Notes: generated by a model not told the origin, from the sequence alone. A stretch of DNA of 64,000 bases from Ruminococcus sp. (GCA_017411385.1 JAFQQF010000009.1:1-64000); one strand, 5' to 3'; positions 43,445 to 52,088 are shown, numbered from the stretch's first letter. A program made the numbers and translations.

Positions 43445-43470
43445 ATACATAACCTACAGGAGGTTTATAT

Positions 43471-44910
43471 ATGTTCAAAACTGTTAAAGAAGCACAGAAA
43501 TTCATCAAAGACAACGACATCAAGATGATTGACTTCAAGATGATTGACATCGACGGTCGTTGGCGTCACATCACCATTCCCTCAAACAGACTCAATGAGG
43601 ATACCATGGTTTACGGTATCGGCTTTGACGGCTCCAACTACGGCTATGCTGCTGTTGAGAAGAGCGATATGGTGTTCATCCCCAATCTTGAGTCCGCTCA
43701 GATTGACCCCTTTGTTTCTCAGCCCACACTTACAATGACCGGTGACGTTTGCATCATCGGTAAGGTTGGCGAGGCTAACAGACCCTTTGACCAGTATCCC
43801 AGAAACGTTGCAATCCGTGCTCAGGAATATATGAAGGAAATCGGCGTTGCTGATAAGATGGTTATCGGACCCGAGTTCGAGTTCCATCTTCTTGACCACG
43901 TTTCCTACGAGGCAAAGCCCAACCGCGTTGCTTACGAGGTAGACACAGAGCAGTCCGAGTGGAATTCAGGCGAGAACGAGGTTCAGAACCTCGGCTACAA
44001 GGTTCCCGGCGGCGGCGGTTACCACATTGCTGCTCCTCAGGACATTACCTACGACATCCGCTCCAGAATGTGCCTTATGCTTGAGGACTGGGGCGTAAAG
44101 GTTAAGTATCACCACCACGAGGTTGGCGGTTCAGGTCAGGTTGAAATCGAGGTTGAGCTTGGCGAGATGCTCGAGATGGCTGACAAGACCATGATTATCA
44201 AGTACATCGTTAAGAACGAGGCAGTAGCTTCAGGCAAAACTGCTACATTTATGCCCAAGCCCATCTTCGGCGAGGCAGGCAACGGTATGCACGTTCATAT
44301 GCTCCTCTTCAAGGACGGCAAGCCCCTGTTCTTTGACGAGGCAGGTTACTCAGGTCTTTCCGATATTGCACATTGGTTCATGGGCGGACTTTTAAAGCAC
44401 GCTCGTTCACTCTGTGCTATCACTAACCCCTCCACAAACTCCTTCAAGCGTCTTGTTCCCGGTTACGAGGCTCCCGTTACCATCGGTTACGCAACCTCCA
44501 ACCGCTCTGCTGTTATCCGTATCCCTGCATACGCAAAGAGCCCCGAAACAAAGCGTTTTGAAATCAGAAACCCCGATGCAACCTGCAACCCCTACTATGC
44601 TTATGCTGCTATCCTTATGGCAGGTCTTGACGGTGTTATGAACAAAATCGACCCCGAAGCAAACGGCTGGGGCCCCTATGACTACAACCTCTACAACCTC
44701 TCTGACGAGGAGAAGGCAAAGCTTCAGCACCTTCCCACAACTCTTGACGAGGCTTTGGATGCTCTCGAGGCTGACTACGAGTACCTGACAAAGGGCGGCG
44801 TATTCCCCGAGGCATTGCTCAAGACTTGGATTAAGAGAAAGCGTGCAGAGGCAAAGAAGGTTAACCAGATTCCTCATCCTGCAGAGTTCGGTCTTTACTA
44901 CGACCTGTAA
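43471..44910 (+). CDS. glnA: glutamine synthetase (type I family)
   Basis: A 479-residue glutamine synthetase, joining ammonia to glutamate. Motifs: DGSNYGYAAVEKSDM (beta-grasp end), GPEFEFHLLDH (metal Glu), NGMHVHMLLFKDGK, PSTNSFKRLVPGYEAP (ATP region with Arg), and ETKRFEIRNPDATCNPYYAY (in part). It is somewhat longer than Bacillus GlnA (about 444) and lacks an obvious adenylylation Tyr motif. AGGAGG precedes ATG. It follows the IorAB cluster but has its own promoter. The substrate could be another amine acceptor, but the motifs fit GS. Confidence 0.9.
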   Translation: MFKTVKEAQKFIKDNDIKMIDFKMIDIDGRWRHITIPSNRLNEDTMVYGIGFDGSNYGYAAVEKSDMVFIPNLESAQIDPFVSQPTLTMTGDVCIIGKVGEANRPFDQYPRNVAIRAQEYMKEIGVADKMVIGPEFEFHLLDHVSYEAKPNRVAYEVDTEQSEWNSGENEVQNLGYKVPGGGGYHIAAPQDITYDIRSRMCLMLEDWGVKVKYHHHEVGGSGQVEIEVELGEMLEMADKTMIIKYIVKNEAVASGKTATFMPKPIFGEAGNGMHVHMLLFKDGKPLFFDEAGYSGLSDIAHWFMGGLLKHARSLCAITNPSTNSFKRLVPGYEAPVTIGYATSNRSAVIRIPAYAKSPETKRFEIRNPDATCNPYYAYAAILMAGLDGVMNKIDPEANGWGPYDYNLYNLSDEEKAKLQHLPTTLDEALDALEADYEYLTKGGVFPEALLKTWIKRKRAEAKKVNQIPHPAEFGLYYDL

Positions 44911-44934
44911 TGTGTTTGCCCTGTGTGGCAAACA

Positions 44935-45021
44935 GCGATATAAATTCCTTGTGAAATTTGCGATATGTGCATAATGCACGCGATATACCTTGCGGTGCGA
45001 TATGTGCCTGTCGGCACGAGA
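44935..45021. repeat. micro-hairpin array H2
   Basis: Four GCGATAT-type spacers separate short hairpins with different stems: AAATT/AATTT, GTGCAT/ATGCAC, ACC/GGT and GTGCC/GGCAC. A hairpin TGTTTGCC/GGCAAACA at 44912-44933 precedes it. It lies between glnA and the terminator at 45031. Confidence 0.7.
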
Positions 45022-45030
45022 ATTAAACCA

Positions 45031-45069
45031 AACACCACAGATTCAAAAGCTGAGTCTGTGGTGTTTTTG
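45031..45069 (+). terminator. intrinsic terminator downstream of glnA
   Basis: AACACCACAGA (45031-45041) pairs with TCTGTGGTGTT (45055-45065), followed by TTTTT. Confidence 0.9.
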
Positions 45070-45129
45070 TGTATCTGTCTGAAAGTTTTTATTGTCATTG
45101 ACTTTTGGCGGAATTTGTAATAAAATAAC

Positions 45130-45268
45130 CCTTGGTAAGAGGGAGTAGTTTGCGGGGATACCCGCGGTGTTGCTCGTCATCACGAAGAAATTCCGGGCGC
45201 ACCCAAACCGACCTTTCGTTTTGTAACAAGACTTTTACTGCTCAAAGGGGCAGTATAGGTCTTTTTTT
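45130..45268 (+). ncRNA. yybP-ykoY (manganese) riboswitch with terminator
   Basis: CCTTGGTAAGAGGGAGTAG near the start and ACCGACCTTTCG near the end match the two conserved arms of the yybP-ykoY family, with a GCGGGGATACCCGC hairpin between. A terminator follows: AAGACTTTTACTGC against GGCAGTATAGGTCTT, then seven T (to 45268). The family senses Mn(II) and controls metal transporters; here the target is a Ca/Na antiporter family gene 32 bases on. Class assigned by eye. Confidence 0.75.
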
Positions 45269-45299
45269 ATTGCCTCAAAAGAAAAAAGGAGGAATGTTA

Positions 45300-46238
45300 A
45301 TGTTCTGGAATGTAGTTTTATTGCTTGTAGGCTTTGTGTTGCTTATAAAGGGTGCCGACTTCTTTGTTGACGGCAGTTCCTCAGTTGCAAAGCTTCTTGG
45401 AATTCCCGGTTTTGTAATCGGACTCACCATTGTTGCAATGGGCACAAGTGCCCCCGAGGCGGCTGTGAGTATCACCGCAGGTATGCAGGGCTCAAACGAG
45501 ATTGCCATAAGCAACGTTGTAGGCTCAAACATCTTCAACCTTTTGGTGGTTGCAGGTCTTTGTGCGGTTATTAAGCCCTACAAAATTGAAAAAGAGATGC
45601 TCAAGCGTGATTTCCCCGTGAACGTTGTTGTGAATGCTTTGCTTTTGGTATTGATGTTCATTGGCAAAGCGTTGGGACTTGTTGACGGTTTAGTGATGCT
45701 GGTACTCTTTATTCTCTATCTTTTCTTTGTGGTATTTACTGCCTTCAAGGATAAGGACAGCCAGTCTGAGGAGGAAGTAAAGACCATGCATCCCGTAGTT
45801 GCAGTTTTGTGCATTGTGGGCGGACTTACTGCCGTTATCCTCGGCGGAAACTTAGTTGTTAACAATGCCAAGGAAATCGCACTTGCTCTCGGTTGGTCTG
45901 AAACTTTCATCGGACTCACAATTATCGCCATCGGCACTAGCCTGCCCGAGCTTGTTACAAGCGTTGTAGCCGCTAAAAAGGGCGAGAGCGGTCTGGCTCT
46001 GGGCAACGTTATCGGCTCCAATATCTTCAACATTATGCTTATTTTAGGACTTTCAAGCTCTCTGAGCACCATTGCAGTTGACACAAGTGCTATCATCAAC
46101 GTGGTTATCCTGCTGGCTGTTACAGCTTTGGTTTATGTTGCCTGCCTTGTAAAAAAGGGAATGGGCAGAATAGTAGGCTCAGTTTGTGTGCTTGGCTATG
46201 TAGCTTACACAGCATACCTGCTGCTAACTACTATGTAA
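45300..46238 (+). CDS. CaCA-family cation antiporter (YrbG-like)
   Basis: A 312-residue membrane protein with the two inverted CaCA repeats: FVIGLTIVAMGTSAPEAAVS and FIGLTIIAIGTSLPELVTSV, each followed by NVVGSNIFN or NVIGSNIFN. It exchanges calcium, or another divalent cation, for sodium or protons. The preceding Mn-type riboswitch suggests it may export manganese here. ATG at 45300 has GGAGG seven bases before it; an ATG six bases earlier is too close to that site. Confidence 0.93.
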   Translation: MFWNVVLLLVGFVLLIKGADFFVDGSSSVAKLLGIPGFVIGLTIVAMGTSAPEAAVSITAGMQGSNEIAISNVVGSNIFNLLVVAGLCAVIKPYKIEKEMLKRDFPVNVVVNALLLVLMFIGKALGLVDGLVMLVLFILYLFFVVFTAFKDKDSQSEEEVKTMHPVVAVLCIVGGLTAVILGGNLVVNNAKEIALALGWSETFIGLTIIAIGTSLPELVTSVVAAKKGESGLALGNVIGSNIFNIMLILGLSSSLSTIAVDTSAIINVVILLAVTALVYVACLVKKGMGRIVGSVCVLGYVAYTAYLLLTTM

Positions 46239-46243
46239 ATCCT

Positions 46244-46275
46244 TCTCCCCTTTAGGCAAGGGGGCTTTGTAGGTG
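46244..46275. repeat. MITE-like repeat fragment
   Basis: CTCCCCTTTAGGCAAGGGGGCTT is the left-end hairpin of the repeat family in reverse orientation, placed after the antiporter gene. Confidence 0.75.
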
Positions 46276-46324
46276 GGCGGCACCTTCCTTTACACAAAAG
46301 GAAACGCTTGTGCTTATTACTCGC

Positions 46325-46366
46325 AAAAAAACCACCCGAAAAGTTCTGAGTAACTTTTTGGGTGGT
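46325..46366. terminator. terminator between convergent genes
   Basis: ACCACCC with AAAAGTT inside pairs with AACTTTT and GGGTGGT. On the minus strand it is followed by TTTTTTT, serving the zinc-ribbon gene. Confidence 0.82.
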
Positions 46367-46371
46367 GCTTT

Positions 46372-46782
46372 TTATATGCGGATATTCACAGAAAACTCCT
46401 GTCGGCACTTGGGGCAGCGTACTGTGTGCTTGCCCTTTCTGTGCTTGACTCTCAGCTGTGCTTTGCAGTGCTTGCATCTGATGTACCTGTGGGTTTTGAT
46501 ATCGCGGATTTTGTTTTTTTGTCTTACAAAAAACGCTTTCACAGGAGCTTCGATTTTCATATAAGCTTGGTTTTCTCTGCCTCTGCGGTAGAGGTTCTTT
46601 GAAAGTGTTCGGAACACTATGTAGCCTGCCAAAGCCAGCTCGATAAGATAAATAATCAGAGAATTTACAAAAATGTTGACTATAATGAGTACAGCATAAA
46701 TCAGGAACAGAAACTTATTGAAGCGGTCAAGTCCGTTTCTGCCAATCATAAACTGCTGTATTTTGTAAAGAAATTTGTTCAT
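46372..46782 (-). CDS. small membrane protein with C-terminal zinc ribbon
   Basis: A 136-residue protein with two membrane helices (about 22-60) followed by a basic segment and a zinc ribbon, YIRCKHCKAQLRV...TVRCPKCRQEF. The cytosolic ribbon may bind nucleic acid or protein. ATG at 46782 has CGGAGTG eight bases before it. It has no assigned function. Similar zinc-ribbon membrane proteins occur at 46961 and 57526 in this window. Confidence 0.75.
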   Translation of the reverse strand: MNKFLYKIQQFMIGRNGLDRFNKFLFLIYAVLIIVNIFVNSLIIYLIELALAGYIVFRTLSKNLYRRGRENQAYMKIEAPVKAFFVRQKNKIRDIKTHRYIRCKHCKAQLRVKHRKGKHTVRCPKCRQEFSVNIRI

Positions 46783-46889
46783 TAGTATCACTCCGTTTTT
46801 GATACTACTATTTTAACACCCAAAGTTTGCGAAGACAATAGAAATTAGTAAACAAAATGTAAACTTATTGTGTTTTTCCATACATATAT

Positions 46890-46919
46890 TTGACACGGGT
46901 TTATTATATTATGTATAAT
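46890..46919 (+). promoter_or_regulatory. promoter of the zinc-ribbon membrane protein gene
   Basis: TTGACA (46890-46895), 18-base spacer, TATAAT (46914-46919). Confidence 0.83.
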
Positions 46920-46960
46920 GAAGCCAAGGGAAAACCTTAATTAATAAAGGAGGAAATATT

Positions 46961-47710
46961 ATGAAATATTGTGCTAAATGCGGTCAGGCTATCCCTGAGG
47001 GTGCAAAGTTCTGCTCTTATTGCGGAGAGGTTACAGAGAGTGCCAAGGCATCACAGCAGGGCACTACATACTATCAGAGCCCCGCACCTGTGGAAACTTC
47101 AAAGACCTACACAAGAGAAGAGGAGCAAAAGCACCTTGACTCTCTTTCAAACCGACTCAAGTGGGAGCGTATTGCGTGGAAGGTGTCGGGTATCATCCTT
47201 CTGGTGTGCTCAATCGTTCTGCTGTCCGTAAGCACCATTTTCGGCATTGTAGGTATTGCAGGTCTTGCGACTGCTGCAGATAACCCTCAGGTTAACGTTG
47301 AGGACTACAACTTTGATGACTACGGATATCACTTTGAAGAATACGGCGGTTCCGACGATTACTATTACAACGAGTTTGATAGTTCGGCAGATGTAGGAGT
47401 TGCTGTAGCAGGCGGAATGGGTGCTTTCCTCTGGGGAATATACCTTGGTATGGGCCTTGCATTCCTGCCTATCGCTATTGTAAACCTTGTTATGGCTAAG
47501 AAGGTCGGCAAGTACAGAAATAAGATTTACACCGACTGCACCGATGCAGTAAAACACGCGACTTCCGTAGGCTCCATTGTGCTGGGTGCACTTTTCAACG
47601 AATATGCTCTCATTGCAATTATTATCAACTTTATTCTCACAAAGAAGAATAAAGAAGTCTTTGACAGAATACAGGCAAACCAGTCAGCCTACAACAACAC
47701 ACAGGCTTGA
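46961..47710 (+). CDS. zinc-ribbon membrane protein
   Basis: A 249-residue protein starting with a double-zinc-ribbon half, MKYCAKCGQAIPEGAKFCSYCG, a Ser/Thr linker, then four hydrophobic segments with an acidic Tyr-rich external loop (DNPQVNVEDYNFDDYGY and more). Function unknown; such proteins are common in Clostridia. AAAGGAGG precedes ATG. Confidence 0.82.
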   Translation: MKYCAKCGQAIPEGAKFCSYCGEVTESAKASQQGTTYYQSPAPVETSKTYTREEEQKHLDSLSNRLKWERIAWKVSGIILLVCSIVLLSVSTIFGIVGIAGLATAADNPQVNVEDYNFDDYGYHFEEYGGSDDYYYNEFDSSADVGVAVAGGMGAFLWGIYLGMGLAFLPIAIVNLVMAKKVGKYRNKIYTDCTDAVKHATSVGSIVLGALFNEYALIAIIINFILTKKNKEVFDRIQANQSAYNNTQA

Positions 47711-47731
47711 TTTATAAGCACGCAAAGCCTT

Positions 47732-47765
47732 CTGCACCGCCTCAAAATCGGGCGGTGCAGTTTTT
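47732..47765 (+). terminator. intrinsic terminator
   Basis: CTGCACCGCC (47732-47741) pairs with GGCGGTGCAG (47751-47760), followed by TTTTT. Confidence 0.9.
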
Positions 47766-47784
47766 CTGTGTTTGTTAATATGAA

Positions 47785-47957
47785 TCCCCCCTGAATGGCA
47801 TTCGCCATTCTTCCCCCCTTTAGGCAAGGGGGGCTTTTGTAGGATTGGGGATTTGAATTCCTCCCTGAATGGCATTCGCCATTCTTCCCCCCTTTAGGCA
47901 AGGGGGGCTTTTTGTCCCTATCACCGTACCCTACAGACAGGTGCTTGCTCCTGCCGA
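47785..47957. repeat. MITE-like repeats, two tandem left ends in reverse
   Basis: Two copies (47785-47838 and 47863-47911) of the block CCTGAATGGCATTCGCCATTC followed by CCCCCCTTTAGGCAAGGGGGG. The second runs into the 45-base flank that ends GGTGCTTGCTCCTGCC, matching 34247-34284 in reverse. Confidence 0.87.
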
Positions 47958-47964
47958 AAAATCC

Positions 47965-48209
47965 TTGACACTCATAAAAAATTGGAGTAAAATTATAGAG
48001 TTAAGAGTAGGCTTTGTCTGCTTTTGCATACTATAATAATACTGAGAGGTGAAAGTTAATGGACGCAGGAAGTAGTACCGGCACAGTTCCCGGGCGAAGT
48101 TGCACTTACTTTATATACCGCAGTTTTACTGCGTACATTACCTTTGCACTTTAATCCTTGGAACCGTGTCTTTTTACTTCCACCTATTAATTTTTAGGAG
48201 GAAAAGACT
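47965..48209 (+). promoter_or_regulatory. promoter and structured leader of mgtE
   Basis: Promoter TTGACA (47965-47970), 17-base spacer, TAAAAT. In the leader, GGCACAGTTCC (48080-48090) pairs with GGAACCGTGTC (48160-48170), followed by TTTTT: a terminator-like element whose long loop holds CGCAGTTTTACTGCG. GGAAGTA (48068-48074) can pair with TACTTCC (48175-48181), while AGGTGAAAGT (48047-48056) can compete for the same ACTTCCACCT (48176-48185). It does not match the M-box sequence. Metal-responsive control is inference. Confidence 0.5.
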
Positions 48210-49586
48210 ATGGAAAGGAACTATGTAACTGTCGATGTTACCATCGGCAAGCTCCTTGATGAGAAGAAATACAAAACTCTCAAGGACATCTTAAGCACTA
48301 TGAATGCTTACGACATTGCGGTGCTTTTAGAGGATATGCACGACTCAAAAATTCAGCTTTTGTTCAGAATGCTTCCTAAAGAGCTTGCGGCTGACGTTTT
48401 CGTTGAAATGGACGACGACACGCAGGAGTTTCTCATTAAGGGCTTCTCTGATTCTGAGCTTAAGGATGTTGTTGACGAATTGTCTGCTGACGATGCCGTT
48501 GACATTATCGAGGAAATGCCCGCAAACGTTGTAAAGCGAATTCTTCGTCAGGCAGACCCCGAAACAAGAAAACAAATCAACGAGCTTCTCAAATACCCCG
48601 ACGACTGCGCAGGCTCCATTATGACCACGGAGTTTGTATCCCTTCGGCCTAATATGACCGTAGAGGAGGCAATCAAGCGTATCCGCCGTACCGGTGTTGA
48701 CAAGGAAACCATCTACACCTGCTACGTTGTAGGCTCTGACTCAAAGCTTATTGGTATCACTACTATCAAGGATTTGCTTTTGGCTGAGGAAGGCGAGGTT
48801 ATTGAAGCCTTGATGGAAACCAACGTGATTTCCGTTGGTACACTTGATGACCAGGAGCTTGTTGCTCAGACAATCAACAACTACGACTTCTTGGCACTGC
48901 CTGTTGTAGACACGGAAGGCAGACTTGTAGGTATTGTTACTGTTGACGATGCTCTGGATGTTATGGTTGAAGAAACCACCGAGGATATCCAGAAGATGGC
49001 GGCTATCGGCTCCACCGACAAGCCCTATCCCAAGGTTGGCATTTTTGAAACCTTGTGGCAGAGAGTCCCTTGGTTATTATTGCTTATGATATCTTCCACC
49101 TTTACGGGCATAATAATTGCAAGCTATGAAGGAAGATTGGAAAGCGCACTCATACTTACTGCCTTTATCCCCATGCTCATGGGTACAGGCGGTAACGCAG
49201 GCAGTCAGTCCTCGGTAACCGTTATCCGAAGCCTATCCCTCGAAGAAATCGAGTTTAAGGATATCTTTTGGGTAGTGTTCAAGGAATTCCGTGTTTCAAT
49301 TCTGGCAGGTATCATCCTTGGCGTTGTCAACTTCGGCAAGGTACTGCTTATTGACGGCTGGCTCCTGAAAAACGACGAAATAAACGTCTGGATTTCACTT
49401 GTGGTAAGCATTACCCTTGTGGTGACAATTATCGTGGCAAAGATTATCGGTTGCTCACTGCCGATGATTGCAAAGAAGTTAAGGCTGGACCCTGCAGTTA
49501 TGGCAAGTCCCTTTATCACCACCATTGTTGACGTTGTTTCTCTGCTTGTATACTTCTTCGTGGCCTCTTCAATACTTAATATTTAA
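48210..49586 (+). CDS. mgtE: MgtE magnesium transporter
   Basis: A 458-residue MgtE: N-domain of helical repeats (AVLLEDMHDSKIQLLFRMLP), two CBS domains (SIMTTEFVSLRPNMTVEEAI; ALPVVDTEGRLVGIVTVDDA), a connecting helix, and five membrane helices with the pore motif PMLMGTGGNAGSQSSVTVIR. Magnesium enters through the pore; the cytosolic domains close it when Mg is plentiful. AGGAGG precedes ATG. Confidence 0.95.
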   Translation: MERNYVTVDVTIGKLLDEKKYKTLKDILSTMNAYDIAVLLEDMHDSKIQLLFRMLPKELAADVFVEMDDDTQEFLIKGFSDSELKDVVDELSADDAVDIIEEMPANVVKRILRQADPETRKQINELLKYPDDCAGSIMTTEFVSLRPNMTVEEAIKRIRRTGVDKETIYTCYVVGSDSKLIGITTIKDLLLAEEGEVIEALMETNVISVGTLDDQELVAQTINNYDFLALPVVDTEGRLVGIVTVDDALDVMVEETTEDIQKMAAIGSTDKPYPKVGIFETLWQRVPWLLLLMISSTFTGIIIASYEGRLESALILTAFIPMLMGTGGNAGSQSSVTVIRSLSLEEIEFKDIFWVVFKEFRVSILAGIILGVVNFGKVLLIDGWLLKNDEINVWISLVVSITLVVTIIVAKIIGCSLPMIAKKLRLDPAVMASPFITTIVDVVSLLVYFFVASSILNI

Positions 49587-49599
49587 GAAGGTCATCCGC

Positions 49600-50784
49600 T
49601 TGAAAAAATCAATCACATTACTTTTCATCGCCGCAGCGGTTGTGTTATTCAGCCTCTGCGGTGTGTTTTTTTACGCAAAAGCACCAAAATCACAGCCGGT
49701 AAAGGCAGAGGTAAGCTTGGGTTCGGAGGCTTCCTGCTTTTCGCTTTCTCAGGCAAGAAAGTATATATATCTATGCTCCCTTGCATCTGACGAAGAAGCT
49801 CTCTGTGAAAAGCTTCAACTTATGGAATATGAAAAATTCAGGTATATATCCCGTAATCAGGAGGATACATTTGGAAGCGGAATCGCTTTCTCTGCTTGTG
49901 AAAAAACCGAAGGCGAGAAAACCACCTTGCTTTTGGTGCTTCGGGGCACTCACAAGGGTGAGTGGTACTCAAATTTTAATATCGGAGAAGGCACAGAGCA
50001 CGCAGGTTTTTCTGCCGCAACGGACTTTGCTCAGAAAGAAATCGAAGAATATATAGCTGCAAACAAGCTTTCAAAGCAGAGCCTCGACGTGGTGATTACA
50101 GGCCATTCACGAGGCGGAGCGGTGGCAAATCTGCTGGCAAAAAGGCTTGTGGACTCAAAAGAGTACAAATCGGTCACCGCCTATACCTTTGCAACTCCCA
50201 ACACAACTACAGCAGAAAACGCTAAAGCTTTGGAGTACAGCACCATCTATAACATTATTAATCCCGAGGATTTTATCGGCTACATTCCTCTTAAAAAGTG
50301 GGGCTACACAAGATACGGTATAGATATGGAATTTCTCAGAAACACAGATGAGAATTACGAGGAAAACTACACCGCTATGCAGAAAATTTTTGAGGAGCTT
50401 ACGGGCTACCCTCACACAGGCTATCCCTTTGGTGCTTCAGACGTGCAGATTTTCCTTAATACTGCCTACAAAATTGCACCTACAGTTAGCGATTATTACA
50501 ATAAAGAGCTTACCGTTGCACCGCACCGACTGACTCTCTATGACTATATGCAGAAGGTAGGAGCACTCCTTAGCGGCGACGACACTCTGGCAAACGGAAT
50601 GTTTCTTCTTTCAAGCTCTGCAACCCCTCTTTTTGATACCCTCACAAGGTTTATGATGGAGGGTATTTCACTTGAGGATATGGCAAAGAGTGCAGACATT
50701 ACTACCTCTGCCGTGAGCTGCGGACACACCTACGAAACCTATATGGCTTGGCTTGAGGTATTGCCCGAAGATTACTTCCTGTAG
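49600..50784 (+). CDS. class 3 lipase-like alpha/beta hydrolase
   Basis: A 394-residue protein with an N-terminal hydrophobic signal or anchor (KKSITLLFIAAAVVLFSLC), then a lipase class 3 fold. The nucleophile elbow is VVITGHSRGGAVANLLAKRL, with an oxyanion region LVLRGTHKGEWYSN and a possible acid residue in NPEDFIGYIP. It would act outside the membrane on lipid or ester substrates. The TTG at 49600 is chosen because AGAAGG precedes it and the frame before it lies inside mgtE. Confidence 0.82.
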   Translation: MKKSITLLFIAAAVVLFSLCGVFFYAKAPKSQPVKAEVSLGSEASCFSLSQARKYIYLCSLASDEEALCEKLQLMEYEKFRYISRNQEDTFGSGIAFSACEKTEGEKTTLLLVLRGTHKGEWYSNFNIGEGTEHAGFSAATDFAQKEIEEYIAANKLSKQSLDVVITGHSRGGAVANLLAKRLVDSKEYKSVTAYTFATPNTTTAENAKALEYSTIYNIINPEDFIGYIPLKKWGYTRYGIDMEFLRNTDENYEENYTAMQKIFEELTGYPHTGYPFGASDVQIFLNTAYKIAPTVSDYYNKELTVAPHRLTLYDYMQKVGALLSGDDTLANGMFLLSSSATPLFDTLTRFMMEGISLEDMAKSADITTSAVSCGHTYETYMAWLEVLPEDYFL

Positions 50785-50807
50785 GATGCGCAAGCCCCCT
50801 TTTTAGA

Positions 50808-50941
50808 TATAAGGCTCCCTTGCCTAAAGGGAGCTGTCAGCGAAGCTGACTGAGGGATTGAAAGTTGAGCAGAAACTTAGCGTGTGAATCCCCCCTGAAT
50901 GGCATTCGCCATTCTCCCCCCTTTAGGCAAGGGGGGCTTTT
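50808..50941. repeat. MITE-like repeat, short form in reverse
   Basis: GGCTCCCTTGCCTAAAGGGAGC, CAGCGAAGCTG and then the GAATGGC hairpin and CCCCCCTTTAGGCAAGGGGGG: the mirror of the short form at 35839. Confidence 0.87.
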
Positions 50942-50970
50942 GTGGATTGGGATTTGAATTGAATAAAAAG

Positions 50971-51015
50971 AACTCCCTCGGCAACACTAACAAAAAAGTT
51001 AAGAGGGAGTTTTTT
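50971..51015 (+). promoter_or_regulatory. hairpin covering the ribosome site of ldh
   Basis: AACTCCCTC (50971-50979) pairs with GAGGGAGTT (51003-51011), followed by a T run that ends at the ATG at 51016. The 3' arm contains the Shine-Dalgarno-like AGAGGGAG. The element has the form of a terminator but would also hide the ribosome site, so it can act as an attenuator or translation switch. Confidence 0.7.
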
Positions 51016-51960
51016 ATGGCGACAAACAGCAGAAAGGTTGTGCTTGTAGGCACGGGTATGGTGGGTATGAGCTTTGCCTATGCAAGTCTTAATCAGAATA
51101 TCTGCGATGAGCTGGTGCTTATTGATATTGATGCTCTGCGTGCTTCGGGTGAGGCAATGGATTTGAACCACGGACTTGCTTTTTCACAGGCGAGTATGAA
51201 AATCCGAGCAGGAGATTACACAGAGTGTAGGGATGCGGACATAGTGGTAATCTGTGCAGGAGTAAACCAAAAGGAGGGTGAGTCAAGGCTTCAGCTTCTC
51301 TCACGAAACGCCGAGGTTTTCAGGAGTGTAGTAGCTCCTGTTATTGAAAGTGGCTTTGACGGAATTTTTCTTGTGGCTACAAACCCTGTGGATGTGATGA
51401 CAAGGCTTACCTTTGAGCTGTCGGGGTTTGATGATTGCAGGGTTATCGGCACAGGTACCACCCTTGATACAGCCAGACTTCGGTATCTTTTGGGCGAATA
51501 TTTTCATCTTGACCCAAGGAATGTTCATGCCTATGTTATCGGCGAGCACGGGGACTCGGAGTTTACTCCTTGGTCACAGGCTCTTCTTGCTACAAAGCCT
51601 GTGTTGAAGGTGCTTGAGGATAACAAGAATAAGTTCTTCTACTCGGATTTAGAGAGAATCAGTGTTGAGGTGAAAAACGCGGCGCAGAAAATCATAAGGG
51701 CAAAGCGAGCCACCTACTACGGCATCGGAATGTCTATTGCACGAATTGTCAGAGCAATACTTTCAGACGAGCACAGCGTGCTGACCGTAAGCGGCAGACT
51801 CAGGGGAGAATACGGCAGGACAGATGTTTTCCTCGGCAACCCCTGTATCATCGGAAGAAGTGGCATCGACCGCACCATTGAGCTTACCCTCACCAAAGCA
51901 GAGCTTGAGAAATTTCATCGTAGTTGCGACATACTTGCAGAAAGCTTTTCTCAGCTGTAA
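51016..51960 (+). CDS. ldh: L-lactate dehydrogenase
   Basis: A 314-residue NAD-dependent 2-hydroxyacid dehydrogenase of the LDH/MDH family. NAD motif VVLVGTGMVGMSFAYA, the loop with catalytic Arg (GESRLQLLSRN), VATNPVDVMT, and the active His in IGEHGDSEFTPWS. The Gln in the loop QKEGESRLQLL fits lactate rather than malate. It reduces pyruvate to lactate to recycle NADH. ATG at 51016; a longer frame from 50899 runs through the repeat and is rejected. Confidence 0.93.
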   Translation: MATNSRKVVLVGTGMVGMSFAYASLNQNICDELVLIDIDALRASGEAMDLNHGLAFSQASMKIRAGDYTECRDADIVVICAGVNQKEGESRLQLLSRNAEVFRSVVAPVIESGFDGIFLVATNPVDVMTRLTFELSGFDDCRVIGTGTTLDTARLRYLLGEYFHLDPRNVHAYVIGEHGDSEFTPWSQALLATKPVLKVLEDNKNKFFYSDLERISVEVKNAAQKIIRAKRATYYGIGMSIARIVRAILSDEHSVLTVSGRLRGEYGRTDVFLGNPCIIGRSGIDRTIELTLTKAELEKFHRSCDILAESFSQL

Positions 51961-52088
51961 TAAGCCCCCCTTGCCTAACGGGTGATGTTCTTAGCGGAGA
52001 ATTTATGCTTTGAGCAAAGTGCAAGCATCGCATTTGACTAGTCAAACGCAAATATGGGCTAAGCCCAAACCCTTATAACGACAGAAAG

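Noticed and set aside
48046-48185. M-box or T-box RNA upstream of mgtE
   Set aside because: AGGTGA resembles the M-box start and AGTACCGG faintly recalls a T-box, but the remaining conserved blocks are missing.
51016-51960. Malate dehydrogenase instead of lactate dehydrogenase
   Set aside because: The substrate loop carries Gln-Lys-Glu-Gly before the catalytic Arg region rather than the Arg typical of malate enzymes; lactate is more likely, though not proven.
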